From NCBI RefSeq assembly GCF_016405855.1, contig NZ_JAEFCA010000006.1, positions 186,001 through 250,000 on the forward strand: DNA of 64,000 nt, in the 5' to 3' direction. This document shows, piece by piece, positions 17,375 through 25,880 of the stretch (its first letter is position 1; every line of letters begins with the position of its first letter). The DNA is from Flavobacterium sp. IB48. GTDB taxonomy: Bacteria > Bacteroidota > Bacteroidia > Flavobacteriales > Flavobacteriaceae. The position numbers were made by a program, and so were the translations under genes. Under the pieces are notes generated by a model. The model had not been told where the DNA came from. It did no database searches and saw only the letters and a program-made list of their open reading frames with translations.

Positions 17375-17395
17375 GGGTCATGAATTAAAAGACCC
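17375..17395 (-). terminator. Possible terminator of the qat operon
   Basis: Minus strand: a short stem GGGTC/GACCC (17391-17395 pairing with 17375-17379) with an 11-nt loop, followed by a T-rich tract (the A-run at 17364-17370). It lies about 105 bp after the qatD stop. The stem is only 5 bp. Confidence 0.4.
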
Positions 17396-17499
17396 AATTT
17401 GATTTTGGACGTTTCAAAGGAGAAACGATGCAAGATCTTTAGAAAGGTAAAAATTTATCTCCCACCGAAAGTATAATTGTAGACTTCCTAAAGTTTGAG

Positions 17500-18234
17500 T
17501 TACACTTCCTTCAAATTACTTATTAATCTTCTGAAATTCATTTTAATATTATTTTGAACTTCATGAATAGGCATATTCCAGATTTTTGATAGATACTCAA
17601 ATACTTCTTCAACTTCACCAGGAAATAAAGGCTGATCACCTTTATTAATAAAGGGTCCGTCAGTTTCCGTCAATATATTTTCCTTTGGTATTTTAGATAC
17701 TATTTTTTGACCAGATATAGACTTTACCATGGCAGGATTAATAGAGAAATAATAACCTGCATCTGATATATTTCTAATTAAATTAAGCCCTCCTGAATAC
17801 CAATGAAAAATTGCATTTTGAATTTTGTATTTAATTAATAATTCTAAAACTTCCTTTTCAGCCTTTCTCGAATGTATACTAAGTATTTTCTTTTTATCAA
17901 AAACCAACTTTAAAATTCGATTAAATGAAACTAGTTGAATATCTTTTGTTTCAATACCTTCTTTAGAAAAGTCTAATCCAATTTCACCTATATAAGAAGT
18001 TTTAGACAGGTATAATTCAAATTTTGAAAATTCATTTTTATGAAGAGTAGCATATAGAGGGTGCATCCCTAACGCTATTCTTACATGTTTTTTTGATTGA
18101 AAAAAAGGTAACCCCATCTCAAAGTGACTAGGTAAATTTGTCATCGAAAAAACAGTAATACCTTTATTTTCGCATATATCTAAAATGAGTTTAGGATTTT
18201 TATATAAATCAATATGACAATGAGTATCTAACAT
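17500..18234 (-). CDS. qatD: QatD, TatD-family nuclease of the Qat defence system
   Basis: 244 residues of the TatD metal-dependent hydrolase family. All metal ligands are in place: DTHCH (His5, His7), Glu84 in GEIGLD, His121 in LSIHSR, His144 in FHWYSGG and Asp192 in TETDGPF. In Qat systems the TatD-like protein is the predicted nuclease effector or processing enzyme. The start codon directly abuts the qatC stop, and it is the last gene of qatABCD. A housekeeping TatD would normally be longer and in another context; the neighbours decide for QatD. Confidence 0.9.
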   Translation of the reverse strand: MLDTHCHIDLYKNPKLILDICENKGITVFSMTNLPSHFEMGLPFFQSKKHVRIALGMHPLYATLHKNEFSKFELYLSKTSYIGEIGLDFSKEGIETKDIQLVSFNRILKLVFDKKKILSIHSRKAEKEVLELLIKYKIQNAIFHWYSGGLNLIRNISDAGYYFSINPAMVKSISGQKIVSKIPKENILTETDGPFINKGDQPLFPGEVEEVFEYLSKIWNMPIHEVQNNIKMNFRRLISNLKEV

Positions 18235-19557
18235 TTATAAACCGGATTTTGTTTTTATCAATGGGTTACCATTTTTGCTAATCCATTTAGATAATTCGAT
18301 TCTTGTTTGCGTTACTACATCAACATATTTATTTAATTTATTGATATTCTTTATCCCATTAACTATTAATTCTGTTTTAATATCATCTTTGGTAATATTT
18401 TTTTTAAGAAAATCTAGACATATACCTACATCCTGTGATTTTTTTGTATTAAAAGGAATTAGAGAATTAATAGTATTTCCATAGTTAGTAAAGTCTTTTT
18501 GGTTAATTAATGATGCTTGTCTGTAAATACAGGGCATACAAACACCACAATGACTTGCAGTCAAATCTTGCCAGTGAGCTCTATGTCCTCTTTTTCCACA
18601 TGAATTTGAAAATCCAATTATCTGTTTTAAAAATTTTAAGTCTTTGCAATTATCTACCATTTCACCTTTTGTCATAAATTCATAAGGGTTAGAAATGTTA
18701 CTTATAATATTTAGTTTCTTTAAAACCAAATTGGTTTTGTCTAATACAAATGAATGGGTGGTTCTAGTACTACAAGAAGTTCGCCTTGAAGGACTCAAAG
18801 GATAATTTAGAGATACCGAACCATTTTCAGGTACAATAATTTCATTAACTTCCTTGCCTTGGGAAACTAAAAGAGCAATACCAATAAATAAAATTGAACG
18901 GCTTCTGAAGGTCGTTTCCCGTTTTGTGGTTGTTTGAGATAAAGTTACTTTAATAGAAGGCACGTGTTCAAAGAGCCCTGTGTATTTATCTTTTAATTTT
19001 TCTAACAAAACATTTTGATCACTTAAAGGACCTTTCATTTGAGGGTCATAGTGGGATGCTAAGAGGATTTTATCTTTAGGGTGTGTGCTTAAAAAATCAA
19101 CTGCTCCTATCAAAGAATCTAAGCCTCCAGAAAAAAGATTTAATTGCTTATATTTTTCATCAAAATTAAGCGATAATGGAAACGCCGTATTTGTAAAATC
19201 AGATTTATAAAAATCAATATTCCAATAATCCCCTGTCAAAAAAGAAAAAAGTTCTTCCAAATCATTCTTGACATTATTCCAAACCTTAATTTCTGAAACA
19301 GGAAATGAGATATTTAGCTCTCTTGACCAACCATCAACCGAATGTTGTTTTCGATTTACAAACCGATCAATGCCATAAACTGAGCATGTTATAAAGAAGA
19401 AATCTCTAATTTCTGAATTCACAGAAATGGCGAATGGCAATAATGTTTTATAATCAACACTAACAGTAGAAGAGTCTCCTTTATCTTCTGTAAGTTTTAT
19501 ATTTAGAATTCCACTTTTCAAATCATACTTAGGAATTTCAACATTAATTTTTTTCAT
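18235..19557 (-). CDS. qatC: QatC, QueC-like ATP-dependent enzyme of the Qat system
   Basis: 440 residues. An N-terminal region specific to QatC is followed by a QueC-like PP-loop ATPase with the ATP-binding motif LFSGGLDSLIGA near residue 142. Around residues 315-345 lie SCGKRGHRAHWQDL and HCGVCMPC, supplying a Cys cluster as in QueC zinc sites. QueC makes preQ0 in 7-deazaguanine synthesis; QatC is thought to use related chemistry in defence. It overlaps qatB by 14 bp and abuts qatD. Confidence 0.92.
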   Translation of the reverse strand: MKKINVEIPKYDLKSGILNIKLTEDKGDSSTVSVDYKTLLPFAISVNSEIRDFFFITCSVYGIDRFVNRKQHSVDGWSRELNISFPVSEIKVWNNVKNDLEELFSFLTGDYWNIDFYKSDFTNTAFPLSLNFDEKYKQLNLFSGGLDSLIGAVDFLSTHPKDKILLASHYDPQMKGPLSDQNVLLEKLKDKYTGLFEHVPSIKVTLSQTTTKRETTFRSRSILFIGIALLVSQGKEVNEIIVPENGSVSLNYPLSPSRRTSCSTRTTHSFVLDKTNLVLKKLNIISNISNPYEFMTKGEMVDNCKDLKFLKQIIGFSNSCGKRGHRAHWQDLTASHCGVCMPCIYRQASLINQKDFTNYGNTINSLIPFNTKKSQDVGICLDFLKKNITKDDIKTELIVNGIKNINKLNKYVDVVTQTRIELSKWISKNGNPLIKTKSGL

Positions 19558-20416
19558 TGCAGATGACTTTAATTATGGAATCAAATATTTTCTCAATTTC
19601 TTTTTTCCCTTCAGCTTTATTCCAATCTATTTTTGATACAGCTCTTTGCATATTTAAAACTTTTACACGACCTAATATGTCATCTTTTATAATTTTAAAA
19701 GTTTCTTTGCTGACTTCCTCTCCTTTTTGCTGTTGTATTTTTTCTTCAAAACGTTGTGATAAATGTTCGAAAATGTAAAGTCCCCAAAATCTGCATAACG
19801 TATCCGCTAACCCCTGACCATCAACCAATTCCTTTATTAAATCCTGGTATTTTTTAACATCGTTATCCGATTGAGCTGCAATTTCTTTCATGATTTCACA
19901 TGAAGCTTTATTAGCTGCAGTCTCATCCATTCCTTGGTTGGAGTCTGAACAATAAATTAATAAATAGTCAATTACATCATTAAACGATTTCCCTTGAAGT
20001 GAACCAAAACCAATTTCGGTTAAGGCTTTATCAAGACCATTATTTGCTACACTTGTAAAAAATCCAGTAAGTTTGCCCGCAGATTTTAATCCCGCCTTAC
20101 CGATAGAAGATGATTTACCAGATGCAATAGCTTTGCGACCACCACCTGTTTTTACCAAATTTTTAAATACCGATCTAACATGTTCAGTTCTCCTTTCTAA
20201 TATTTTTTTATACTGTTTAGAGTTATCACTTACTACGGGGTTTTTACTATCATCCTTTTCATCCTCGTTTTTATCCTTTTCATTATCTTTAGCTCCTTCA
20301 TCATCAAGTTTTTTTTCCTGTTCTAAAGTTTTAGCTATTTGAGTAATTGAATTTGACAAATCCCCCCAATTGGGTTGATTAGTCACTCCTGGATTAATTC
20401 TTTGTGTAGTACCCAT
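19544..20416 (-). CDS. qatB: QatB, Qat system partner protein
   Basis: 290 residues. It starts with MGTTQRINPGVTNQPNWGD, followed by a Lys/Glu/Asp-rich low-complexity stretch (residues about 33-75) and a helical C-terminal domain. There is no catalytic motif. Position (between qatA and qatC), size and the flexible N-terminus fit QatB. The initiator Met is followed by Gly, so a free N-terminal Gly would be exposed after Met removal, which could be the site acted on by QatC (inference). Its start overlaps the qatA stop (TAATG). Confidence 0.88.
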   Translation of the reverse strand: MGTTQRINPGVTNQPNWGDLSNSITQIAKTLEQEKKLDDEGAKDNEKDKNEDEKDDSKNPVVSDNSKQYKKILERRTEHVRSVFKNLVKTGGGRKAIASGKSSSIGKAGLKSAGKLTGFFTSVANNGLDKALTEIGFGSLQGKSFNDVIDYLLIYCSDSNQGMDETAANKASCEIMKEIAAQSDNDVKKYQDLIKELVDGQGLADTLCRFWGLYIFEHLSQRFEEKIQQQKGEEVSKETFKIIKDDILGRVKVLNMQRAVSKIDWNKAEGKKEIEKIFDSIIKVICNEKN

Positions 20417-22296
20417 TACTTATCATTATTTATTGCTTTATAAATCTGACTTTCTTTTGTGAAAATCTTATATAATGTTTTAATCTCTGGATTTCTTGAT
20501 TCGACTAGCTTATAATCATTGTGTAAATTAAACGGAATCTTATTATTATCAACCTTTTTGATAGTTCTTTTGTAAGCTTCAATAATGTTAGGACAATTTC
20601 CAGCAATCAACTCAATAAAGGCTTGATGTATTTCTGTTTTTTCAGGTGCTTTGGTAAGTTCTTTTTCGAGTAACGAAATCAGTGTCTCATAATCTCCTTC
20701 ACTTAATTTGTCTTTAATTTCATTAGTAACAGTTCTTGTTAAAGCGGTACCAGAAACTGGTTCCATTAGTTTTTTGATTAACGACCTAATATGTGGGGAT
20801 ATTAATGAGCTGCCACTAATCGAGGTTGTTAATTGATCTCTGGTTATCCAATAGTAATCACGTAAATCTACATTTGTTAGTTTCGGTTCTGAATTTAACC
20901 ATCTTAAAACTTTATCCGTACCCCATGCAGAAGTATATTCATCTTTAATTTCTTTTACTTTATTTTCACTTACTAAAACTTCTAAATCAATAATTTCTGC
21001 TGGTTCTCCTTTTTGAGATGACTGCCATTCATAAATTTGCCGAAATAAACTTTGTGATGAATATTCGAGTACCATTAACTTAGCTAAAATATCCATTTTA
21101 AAATCTGATATTTTAGCAACTCTGACAAGCCTATCCCTTAATGAATAGGTGTTTAAAAATCTTTTAATTTGTCGAGGATTTCCCTTTAAGCCTTCAGTTA
21201 TAATAGGTGCTAAGGACGCTATAATTGATACACTCTTTGTCAGTTTATCCTTTTCATTAGGTTCTAAAATTGATTCCATATCTCCTAAACCAAATACGCC
21301 GTATCTATTATTCTCTCTTGATAGATAAAAAGCATCTAAGACTTTATTGAAATCGCTACCAAGCTCTTTTTGACAGAACAATAATGATAAATAGGTTTCC
21401 ACTTCATTATCAGTTAATTTAGGCAGATAGTAAGGAACCTGTATTAGTTTCTCTAAATAATCACTAACAATCCTCTCATTTCGGCTTTCTATATCGGGAG
21501 AGTTTTCAATACCATCTGTTTTGTAACGTAGCTCTATTGCGTGTCTTACAATTCTTGGGTCTGCTCCAATAACGAAAGCAGTCTTATCAACATTTAAAAA
21601 GAGTTTAATAGCTTCTAGGTTTTCTATTAATCTATCAGGAGTACAACGATCTAAATCATCAATAATCACAACAAGCTTTTCTATCTTGGATTTATCAAGC
21701 ATTTTTTTAAAATCGTCTCTGAATTCACGAACCATGGTAATTTCATCATCTTCATTTTTCTTGATGATACTGCTCAAAAAATTTTCTGCTTCATCGCCTT
21801 TTAACTTATTAGCTAATTCTGTAGGCTCTATTTGTGAAAACTCATTTAATAAATATGGTATTAATGAAACTCCTCCTGTAAGATATGCTGTTGCAGCAGG
21901 GATCGCAATTTTTTTAAAACCTAAACCCATTAAACGCATCCATTTAACAGACTTTAAAAGTTTTATGGTTTCATCCTTAACTTTTGAGCCTATGTTTTTA
22001 TGCTTAGCAAATTTTTCAATAATTGATTCTAATAAAGCAGCTTTCGCATCATCATAACCTTCGAAAACCCAGCCATTAAAATACAAAACTAGAGTACCGT
22101 CATTAAATCCATCTTCACCATCTCCTATGAGCTCTTTTTCTACTATTTTAAGTATGCTAGATTTTCCACTTCCCCAATCTCCGAAAACGCCAATCGTTAC
22201 AGGTAGTACATCATTGTCATTGATTACATCTACAATTAAATCTGCATGAATTTTAAAACCGAGTAAATCATCAGAGGTTTCATTATCTGCCCACAT
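20416..22296 (-). CDS. qatA: QatA, KAP-family P-loop NTPase of the Qat system
   Basis: 626 residues, KAP NTPase family. Walker A is GDWGSGKSS (residues 39-47) and Walker B is LVVIIDDLDRC (about 205-215). Between them is a hydrophobic segment (IAIPAATAYLTGGVSLIPYLL, about 130-150) that may be membrane-associated, as usual in KAP ATPases. It is the first gene of qatABCD, a four-gene antiphage system. The whole operon is more AT-rich than the flanking tra genes, consistent with acquisition as cargo. Confidence 0.92.
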   Translation of the reverse strand: MWADNETSDDLLGFKIHADLIVDVINDNDVLPVTIGVFGDWGSGKSSILKIVEKELIGDGEDGFNDGTLVLYFNGWVFEGYDDAKAALLESIIEKFAKHKNIGSKVKDETIKLLKSVKWMRLMGLGFKKIAIPAATAYLTGGVSLIPYLLNEFSQIEPTELANKLKGDEAENFLSSIIKKNEDDEITMVREFRDDFKKMLDKSKIEKLVVIIDDLDRCTPDRLIENLEAIKLFLNVDKTAFVIGADPRIVRHAIELRYKTDGIENSPDIESRNERIVSDYLEKLIQVPYYLPKLTDNEVETYLSLLFCQKELGSDFNKVLDAFYLSRENNRYGVFGLGDMESILEPNEKDKLTKSVSIIASLAPIITEGLKGNPRQIKRFLNTYSLRDRLVRVAKISDFKMDILAKLMVLEYSSQSLFRQIYEWQSSQKGEPAEIIDLEVLVSENKVKEIKDEYTSAWGTDKVLRWLNSEPKLTNVDLRDYYWITRDQLTTSISGSSLISPHIRSLIKKLMEPVSGTALTRTVTNEIKDKLSEGDYETLISLLEKELTKAPEKTEIHQAFIELIAGNCPNIIEAYKRTIKKVDNNKIPFNLHNDYKLVESRNPEIKTLYKIFTKESQIYKAINNDK

Positions 22297-22589
22297 ATAT
22301 TAAAGAATATTAGTTGTTAAAAAATTATTCTAATCGTTTTTTTTTGTTTTGTAACAAATTCTGTCAGCTTAAAAAAAACAATTAAAAGTTTATAGAATAG
22401 TAAATATATAAATTTAACGGTTCTTATATTCTTTTGATTTAAGATAATTTAGTAAGTTTTTTCAGGATTTTGGAAAATAAAGTAAATATATTTTAAAAGT
22501 TGTTTTTGTAATTTACCGAGAAGTCAAAATTATTTTAAAACGAAGAAAAGAGCCAAAAGAGCTTGCCCCAAAAGCAGACAATCACTTTT
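22297..22589. other. AT-rich gap between traD and qatA
   Basis: 293 very AT-rich bases without a supported gene. It must hold the qat promoter on the minus strand and the end of the traABCD transcript. I see no clear terminator hairpin and no unambiguous TAnnTTTG promoter. Confidence 0.4.
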
Positions 22590-23225
22590 TTACACAAAAT
22601 CCCCAATGTCAAAATCATTCAAATCATTTTTCCGCAAAATGGAAGAACCGGAATTAGTTTCAAAAGAAAGGCTCCCGTCCAATAGCTCGGCTATCTTACG
22701 GGAAGCACTCTCCATGGAATTTTCCAGCAGGCTGAATAATTCGGTTCCTTGTATTTTCTGAACTATGCCAACTGCTGTTTCTTTTTGAGATGGCTCCAAT
22801 TTTTCTTTTTGCAGCAACATCCCCACAGAGCTTAGTTCTTCAAAGGTCACTCCTTGGGCAAAACCGTCATTCGCACTGGATATTCCATAATTATTCCATT
22901 CTTCTTCCTCTTCCTCAAAATTAGGTATGTTACTGAAAACTTCGTCCAGCTCTTCTTTGCGGATTTGGATACTGACGTTTTCATTTTCGTCGTATTTAAT
23001 GTCTAAATTATCAGGATTAATCTCTGTTTCTTGTATGTGGCTTTTAGTGGTGTTGATTGGCACGTAAAGACTTCTCATAGGGTTGGGTTGGCCCATAATA
23101 TCAGGAAATGTTGGATTATTTTTTTTCTGTGGAGGCTTTCGCGCCATCCTTTTCTTGATAACAATTTTATCCTGTAATAACAGCGCAATAATTATTAGCA
23201 GGCATATCACAATTATTGTTTCCAT
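22590..23225 (-). CDS. traD: TraD, conjugation-associated protein
   Basis: 211 residues: an N-terminal membrane segment (METIIVICLLIIIALLLQ) followed by a basic patch (KIVIKKRMARKPPQKKN) and a long acidic, probably flexible body, ending RKNDLNDFDIGDFV. Position after traC and the conserved end fit TraD of Bacteroidetes ICEs; its function is unknown and it is not the F-plasmid TraD coupling ATPase. A diverged second copy of its last 25 codons lies at 17234-17311. Confidence 0.82.
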   Translation of the reverse strand: METIIVICLLIIIALLLQDKIVIKKRMARKPPQKKNNPTFPDIMGQPNPMRSLYVPINTTKSHIQETEINPDNLDIKYDENENVSIQIRKEELDEVFSNIPNFEEEEEEWNNYGISSANDGFAQGVTFEELSSVGMLLQKEKLEPSQKETAVGIVQKIQGTELFSLLENSMESASRKIAELLDGSLSFETNSGSSILRKNDLNDFDIGDFV

Positions 23226-23227
23226 AA

Positions 23228-23494
23228 CTAAAGAATTGGTTTGTTGTGTTCATTGTAATAATCTATGATGTCTTCGCCAAATTCCCGGAAGTGATGTTCC
23301 ATTATGTTGTCAATATAAGAATATAGCGTAATTTTTCCTTCTCTTGATAATTGGACAATGCGGAGCAGACGCTCGTGATACTCAGGACGCAGGTATACTA
23401 CTTTTCCAGTTCGTCCTGCCGGAAATCGATTGACCATAAACAATCTTTGAAATTGTTCTTTACGGTTCTCATGGATTTTAATTTTTATCTTCAT
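23228..23494 (-). CDS. traC: TraC, DUF3408 protein
   Basis: I start it at 23494 (MKIKIKIHENRKEQF), because a longer in-frame start would run through the end of traB. The 88-residue product has the DUF3408 core RTGKVVYLRPEYHERLLRIV followed by a short helical end (YSYIDNIMEHHFREFGEDI). This core recurs in traB (KTVYIQPDFHEKLSRIV). Such proteins resemble ribbon-helix-helix DNA-binding or partition-linked factors. It lies 2 bp upstream of traD. Confidence 0.82.
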   Translation of the reverse strand: MKIKIKIHENRKEQFQRLFMVNRFPAGRTGKVVYLRPEYHERLLRIVQLSREGKITLYSYIDNIMEHHFREFGEDIIDYYNEHNKPIL

Positions 23495-23501
23495 GGTTAG
23501 T

Positions 23502-23915
23502 TTATAAAATAGGTTTATATTTCTCATTAAAACTTTTGGTGATCTGTTCTCCAAATTCCTGAAAATGATGCTCCAGTACATTGTTTAGATAGGCATAAAT
23601 CGCTATCTTATCCCCACCGATAACCTGAACGATCCGAGATAATTTTTCATGAAAATCTGGCTGGATATACACGGTTTTACCATCTCGGGCATTGGTATCA
23701 GTTTTCTTAAAAAAAATGGCCTCATAATCTGTGTCAGTTCCTCTTTTAATTTTTATACGTTCCTTTATAATCTTCTCGTGTACCGACTCTGGTAAAGGTT
23801 TATGTTCTTCAACCGGGGGCGTTAGTCCCTCTTTTTTAACGCCATCCGCCATTATATCCATCATTAGCGCTTCGTCAATATCAGGAGTGATTTTTTTCTT
23901 GTTATCTTTTTCCAT
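23502..23915 (-). CDS. traB: TraB, DUF3408 protein
   Basis: Start chosen at 23915 (MEKDNKKKITPDIDEALMMD), just after the traA stop; 137 residues. A charged N-terminal half precedes the DUF3408 core DGKTVYIQPDFHEKLSRIVQ and a C-terminal HHFQEFGEQI block nearly the same as in traC. The two are paralogues from an old tandem duplication. They are likely to assist the ParA-like TraA, as in other ICEs, but function is inferred from position. Confidence 0.83.
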   Translation of the reverse strand: MEKDNKKKITPDIDEALMMDIMADGVKKEGLTPPVEEHKPLPESVHEKIIKERIKIKRGTDTDYEAIFFKKTDTNARDGKTVYIQPDFHEKLSRIVQVIGGDKIAIYAYLNNVLEHHFQEFGEQITKSFNEKYKPIL

Positions 23916-23919
23916 AACT

Positions 23920-24687
23920 TTATAATTGAACAATGTTTAGAAATTCTGTCATAAACTGATCTAACCGGCAAGCCTTCATCAAGTGTTTGTCAGGAGGCAT
24001 CAAAGTGGAGCGGAAAACAGACTTTGTATCGAGTTCGTTTTCTTTTCGGAAGCGCGTGCTGTTCATGATGCTGCACTGCATAAGACTAAATCCTAAATCA
24101 TCGATAAGTTTGTTATAGATGTCATATAAAGATGAACGTTCCCTGCCATCTACCTCGTTCCAGAATAGATTAATGCTTTTAATGGACGTTTCTCCTTTTT
24201 TCATAATAACATCCCGCATTAACTGTGTAAAAATCAGGGTGCTTTCCATCACAAAACGATCAGCAGTAATAGGGGTAAAAATGTGATGCATCCCTGCCAA
24301 GGCTTTTAAAATTCCAGGTGTATTTACCGTTCCGGGAAGGTCAAAAAAGATAAAGTCTATTGGAACTTTTGAAGATTCTAAAAAATCATTTGCTGCCTCC
24401 AAAACGCCATCTGCTTTATGCTGGATGATTGGATAGGCTCTTTTGTTGATCGTGGTAAACTGTGCATATGCCATCCTTTTTAAAACCTCATTTTCCATGA
24501 CCATTGCCAGGTCCCGGGTTTTCATTTTCATTAAGCTAAGTTGCGGAAAATCGGCATCGAATACTGCAACATTAAAACCCAAACGATAATGAAGTGTACT
24601 GGCAGCAAGTGTCGTGAACGTGCTTTTGCCAACACCTCCTTTTTGTGAAGAAAAGGCAATGAATACGGGTTTGTTTTCTGTTTTCAT
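23920..24687 (-). CDS. traA: TraA, ParA/MinD-family ATPase
   Basis: 255 residues, deviant Walker A KGGVGKST at residues 16-23 (SQKGGVGKSTFTTLAAS), Walker A' FDADFPQLS and the IDFIFFDLPGTVNTPG switch region: a ParA-type ATPase. It is the first gene of traABCD, probably involved in element partition, relaxosome positioning or regulation of transfer. Upstream is a 750-bp gene-poor region containing the likely oriT. Confidence 0.92.
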   Translation of the reverse strand: MKTENKPVFIAFSSQKGGVGKSTFTTLAASTLHYRLGFNVAVFDADFPQLSLMKMKTRDLAMVMENEVLKRMAYAQFTTINKRAYPIIQHKADGVLEAANDFLESSKVPIDFIFFDLPGTVNTPGILKALAGMHHIFTPITADRFVMESTLIFTQLMRDVIMKKGETSIKSINLFWNEVDGRERSSLYDIYNKLIDDLGFSLMQCSIMNSTRFRKENELDTKSVFRSTLMPPDKHLMKACRLDQFMTEFLNIVQL

Positions 24688-25438
24688 TTTTTACTGTTTT
24701 TAATTATTTATACTTATTTAACTATCTAGGTAATCAGACAGGTAATTTTCTATCTATTCCAGTACACGGGTAGTTTTGTGTCGACCTTAATACCTGATTA
24801 CATTTATATTATTCTAATCAACTAACTTGATATAATAATACTGCTTCAGATAACGAGACGCCTAGTGAGATACTAATTCAATTACATCTGAGTATATATA
24901 GCCCAATCTGTAAGTGTGCAATTAGCGGGCTACTTTTCCTTATACTCATAGACACAGTTAGCAGCTTATATATATTTAAATCTCGGTATCTGTGTTGCTC
25001 TGTAACTAAATAGAGAAGTAATTCTGAAACTACTTGGCTATATTACTACCTACCTACATCTGCTTACTTGTACAAAGGAATATAGATATTTATGTGTTTT
25101 TATTACTGCGGTAGTCCTTGGCATTCAAAGTCAGTTTTTGGCACTGTAACATATTGCATTACTCTACTAAAGAGCACTTTACTTTGCAAAATGATTTTTA
25201 TTAACTGACTTATGCAAAAGCAATATGACATAACTGGTAAAAAAGTGAACAGCCTGAAGCTGTTTTTCTCTGCTTCATTTAATCCATCCCGAAGGGTGGA
25301 TTTTTGTGTTCACCAGAACACGGCAAGTTGTGTTTTGAGCATCTCGAAACGATTTCCGATGCTCAAAACAACTTGCCCTGCCGGGGGCTGGAAAACGCTC
25401 TCCGAAGTCGAGGTTTTTGCGTAGATTAAAATGGATTT
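24688..25438. other. Gene-poor region between traA and mobA
   Basis: 751 bases with no supported gene. It contains several short repeats: GGTAATCAG near 24730 with its inverted form CTGATTAC near 24792, and a TAGCCC/GGGCTA pair (24899-24904, 24927-24932) followed by a T-rich tract. The right end holds the oriT-like hairpins listed separately. Divergent promoters for traA and mobA must lie here. Confidence 0.5.
25281..25377. other. oriT: Probable origin of transfer (oriT) hairpins
   Basis: Two inverted repeats lie 62-158 bp upstream of mobA. One is AATCCATCCC (25281-25290) with GGGTGGATT (25294-25302), with one bulge. The second is GGCAAGTTG..TTTTGAGCATC (25322-25343) with GATGCTCAAAACAACTTGCC (25358-25377): 20 paired bases with a 2-nt bulge. 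Strong hairpins beside the mobilization genes are typical of oriT. The nick site cannot be fixed from sequence alone. Confidence 0.6.
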
Positions 25439-25879
25439 ATGATGAACGAGAATAACAGAAAACAGTCTAGAAAGATAGGACGCCGGCCTAAGAAAGACCC
25501 AGCGAAAATCCGATATACGATTTCTTTTAATGAACAGGACAATGCCCGTTTTCTTGCCCTATTTGATAATTCGGGCATGAAAGTAAAGGCCCATTTTATA
25601 ACATCCTGCATCTTTGAAAAGACAATCAGAACTATGCAAATTGATAAAGGAACGGTTGATTTCTATATGCGACTGACTTCATTTCACAGCCAATTTCGCT
25701 CCGTAGGCGTAAACTATAATCAGATTGTAAAGATGCTGTACAAGAATTTTTCCGAGAAAAAAGCTGCGACGTTCCTGTACAAACTTGAAAAACAAACAGC
25801 TGAAATGGCCGTACTATGCCAAAAAATCATTCAGATAACCGAAGAGTTTGAAGCAAAATACCTGAAAAAGCACCTTTGA
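25439..25879 (+). CDS. mobA: MobA, relaxosome accessory protein
   Basis: 146 residues: a basic N-terminus (NRKQSRKIGRRPKKDPAKIR), a ribbon-helix-helix-like part (RYTISFNEQDNARFLALFD) and a helical C-terminus. This is the MobA family of Bacteroidetes ICEs, which resembles MobC-type proteins of other plasmids and binds oriT to help the relaxase. Two ATGs lie in tandem (25439 and 25442); either could be used. It is followed by mobB with 1 bp between. Confidence 0.85.
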   Translation: MMNENNRKQSRKIGRRPKKDPAKIRYTISFNEQDNARFLALFDNSGMKVKAHFITSCIFEKTIRTMQIDKGTVDFYMRLTSFHSQFRSVGVNYNQIVKMLYKNFSEKKAATFLYKLEKQTAEMAVLCQKIIQITEEFEAKYLKKHL

Positions 25880-25880
25880 A

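Noticed and set aside
23495..23581. Longer start for traC
   Set aside because: The extension lies inside the end of traB in another frame and has no DUF3408 similarity.
25212..25424. 70-codon frame in the traA-mobA gap
   Set aside because: It runs straight through the oriT-like hairpins and has a composition set by the repeats.
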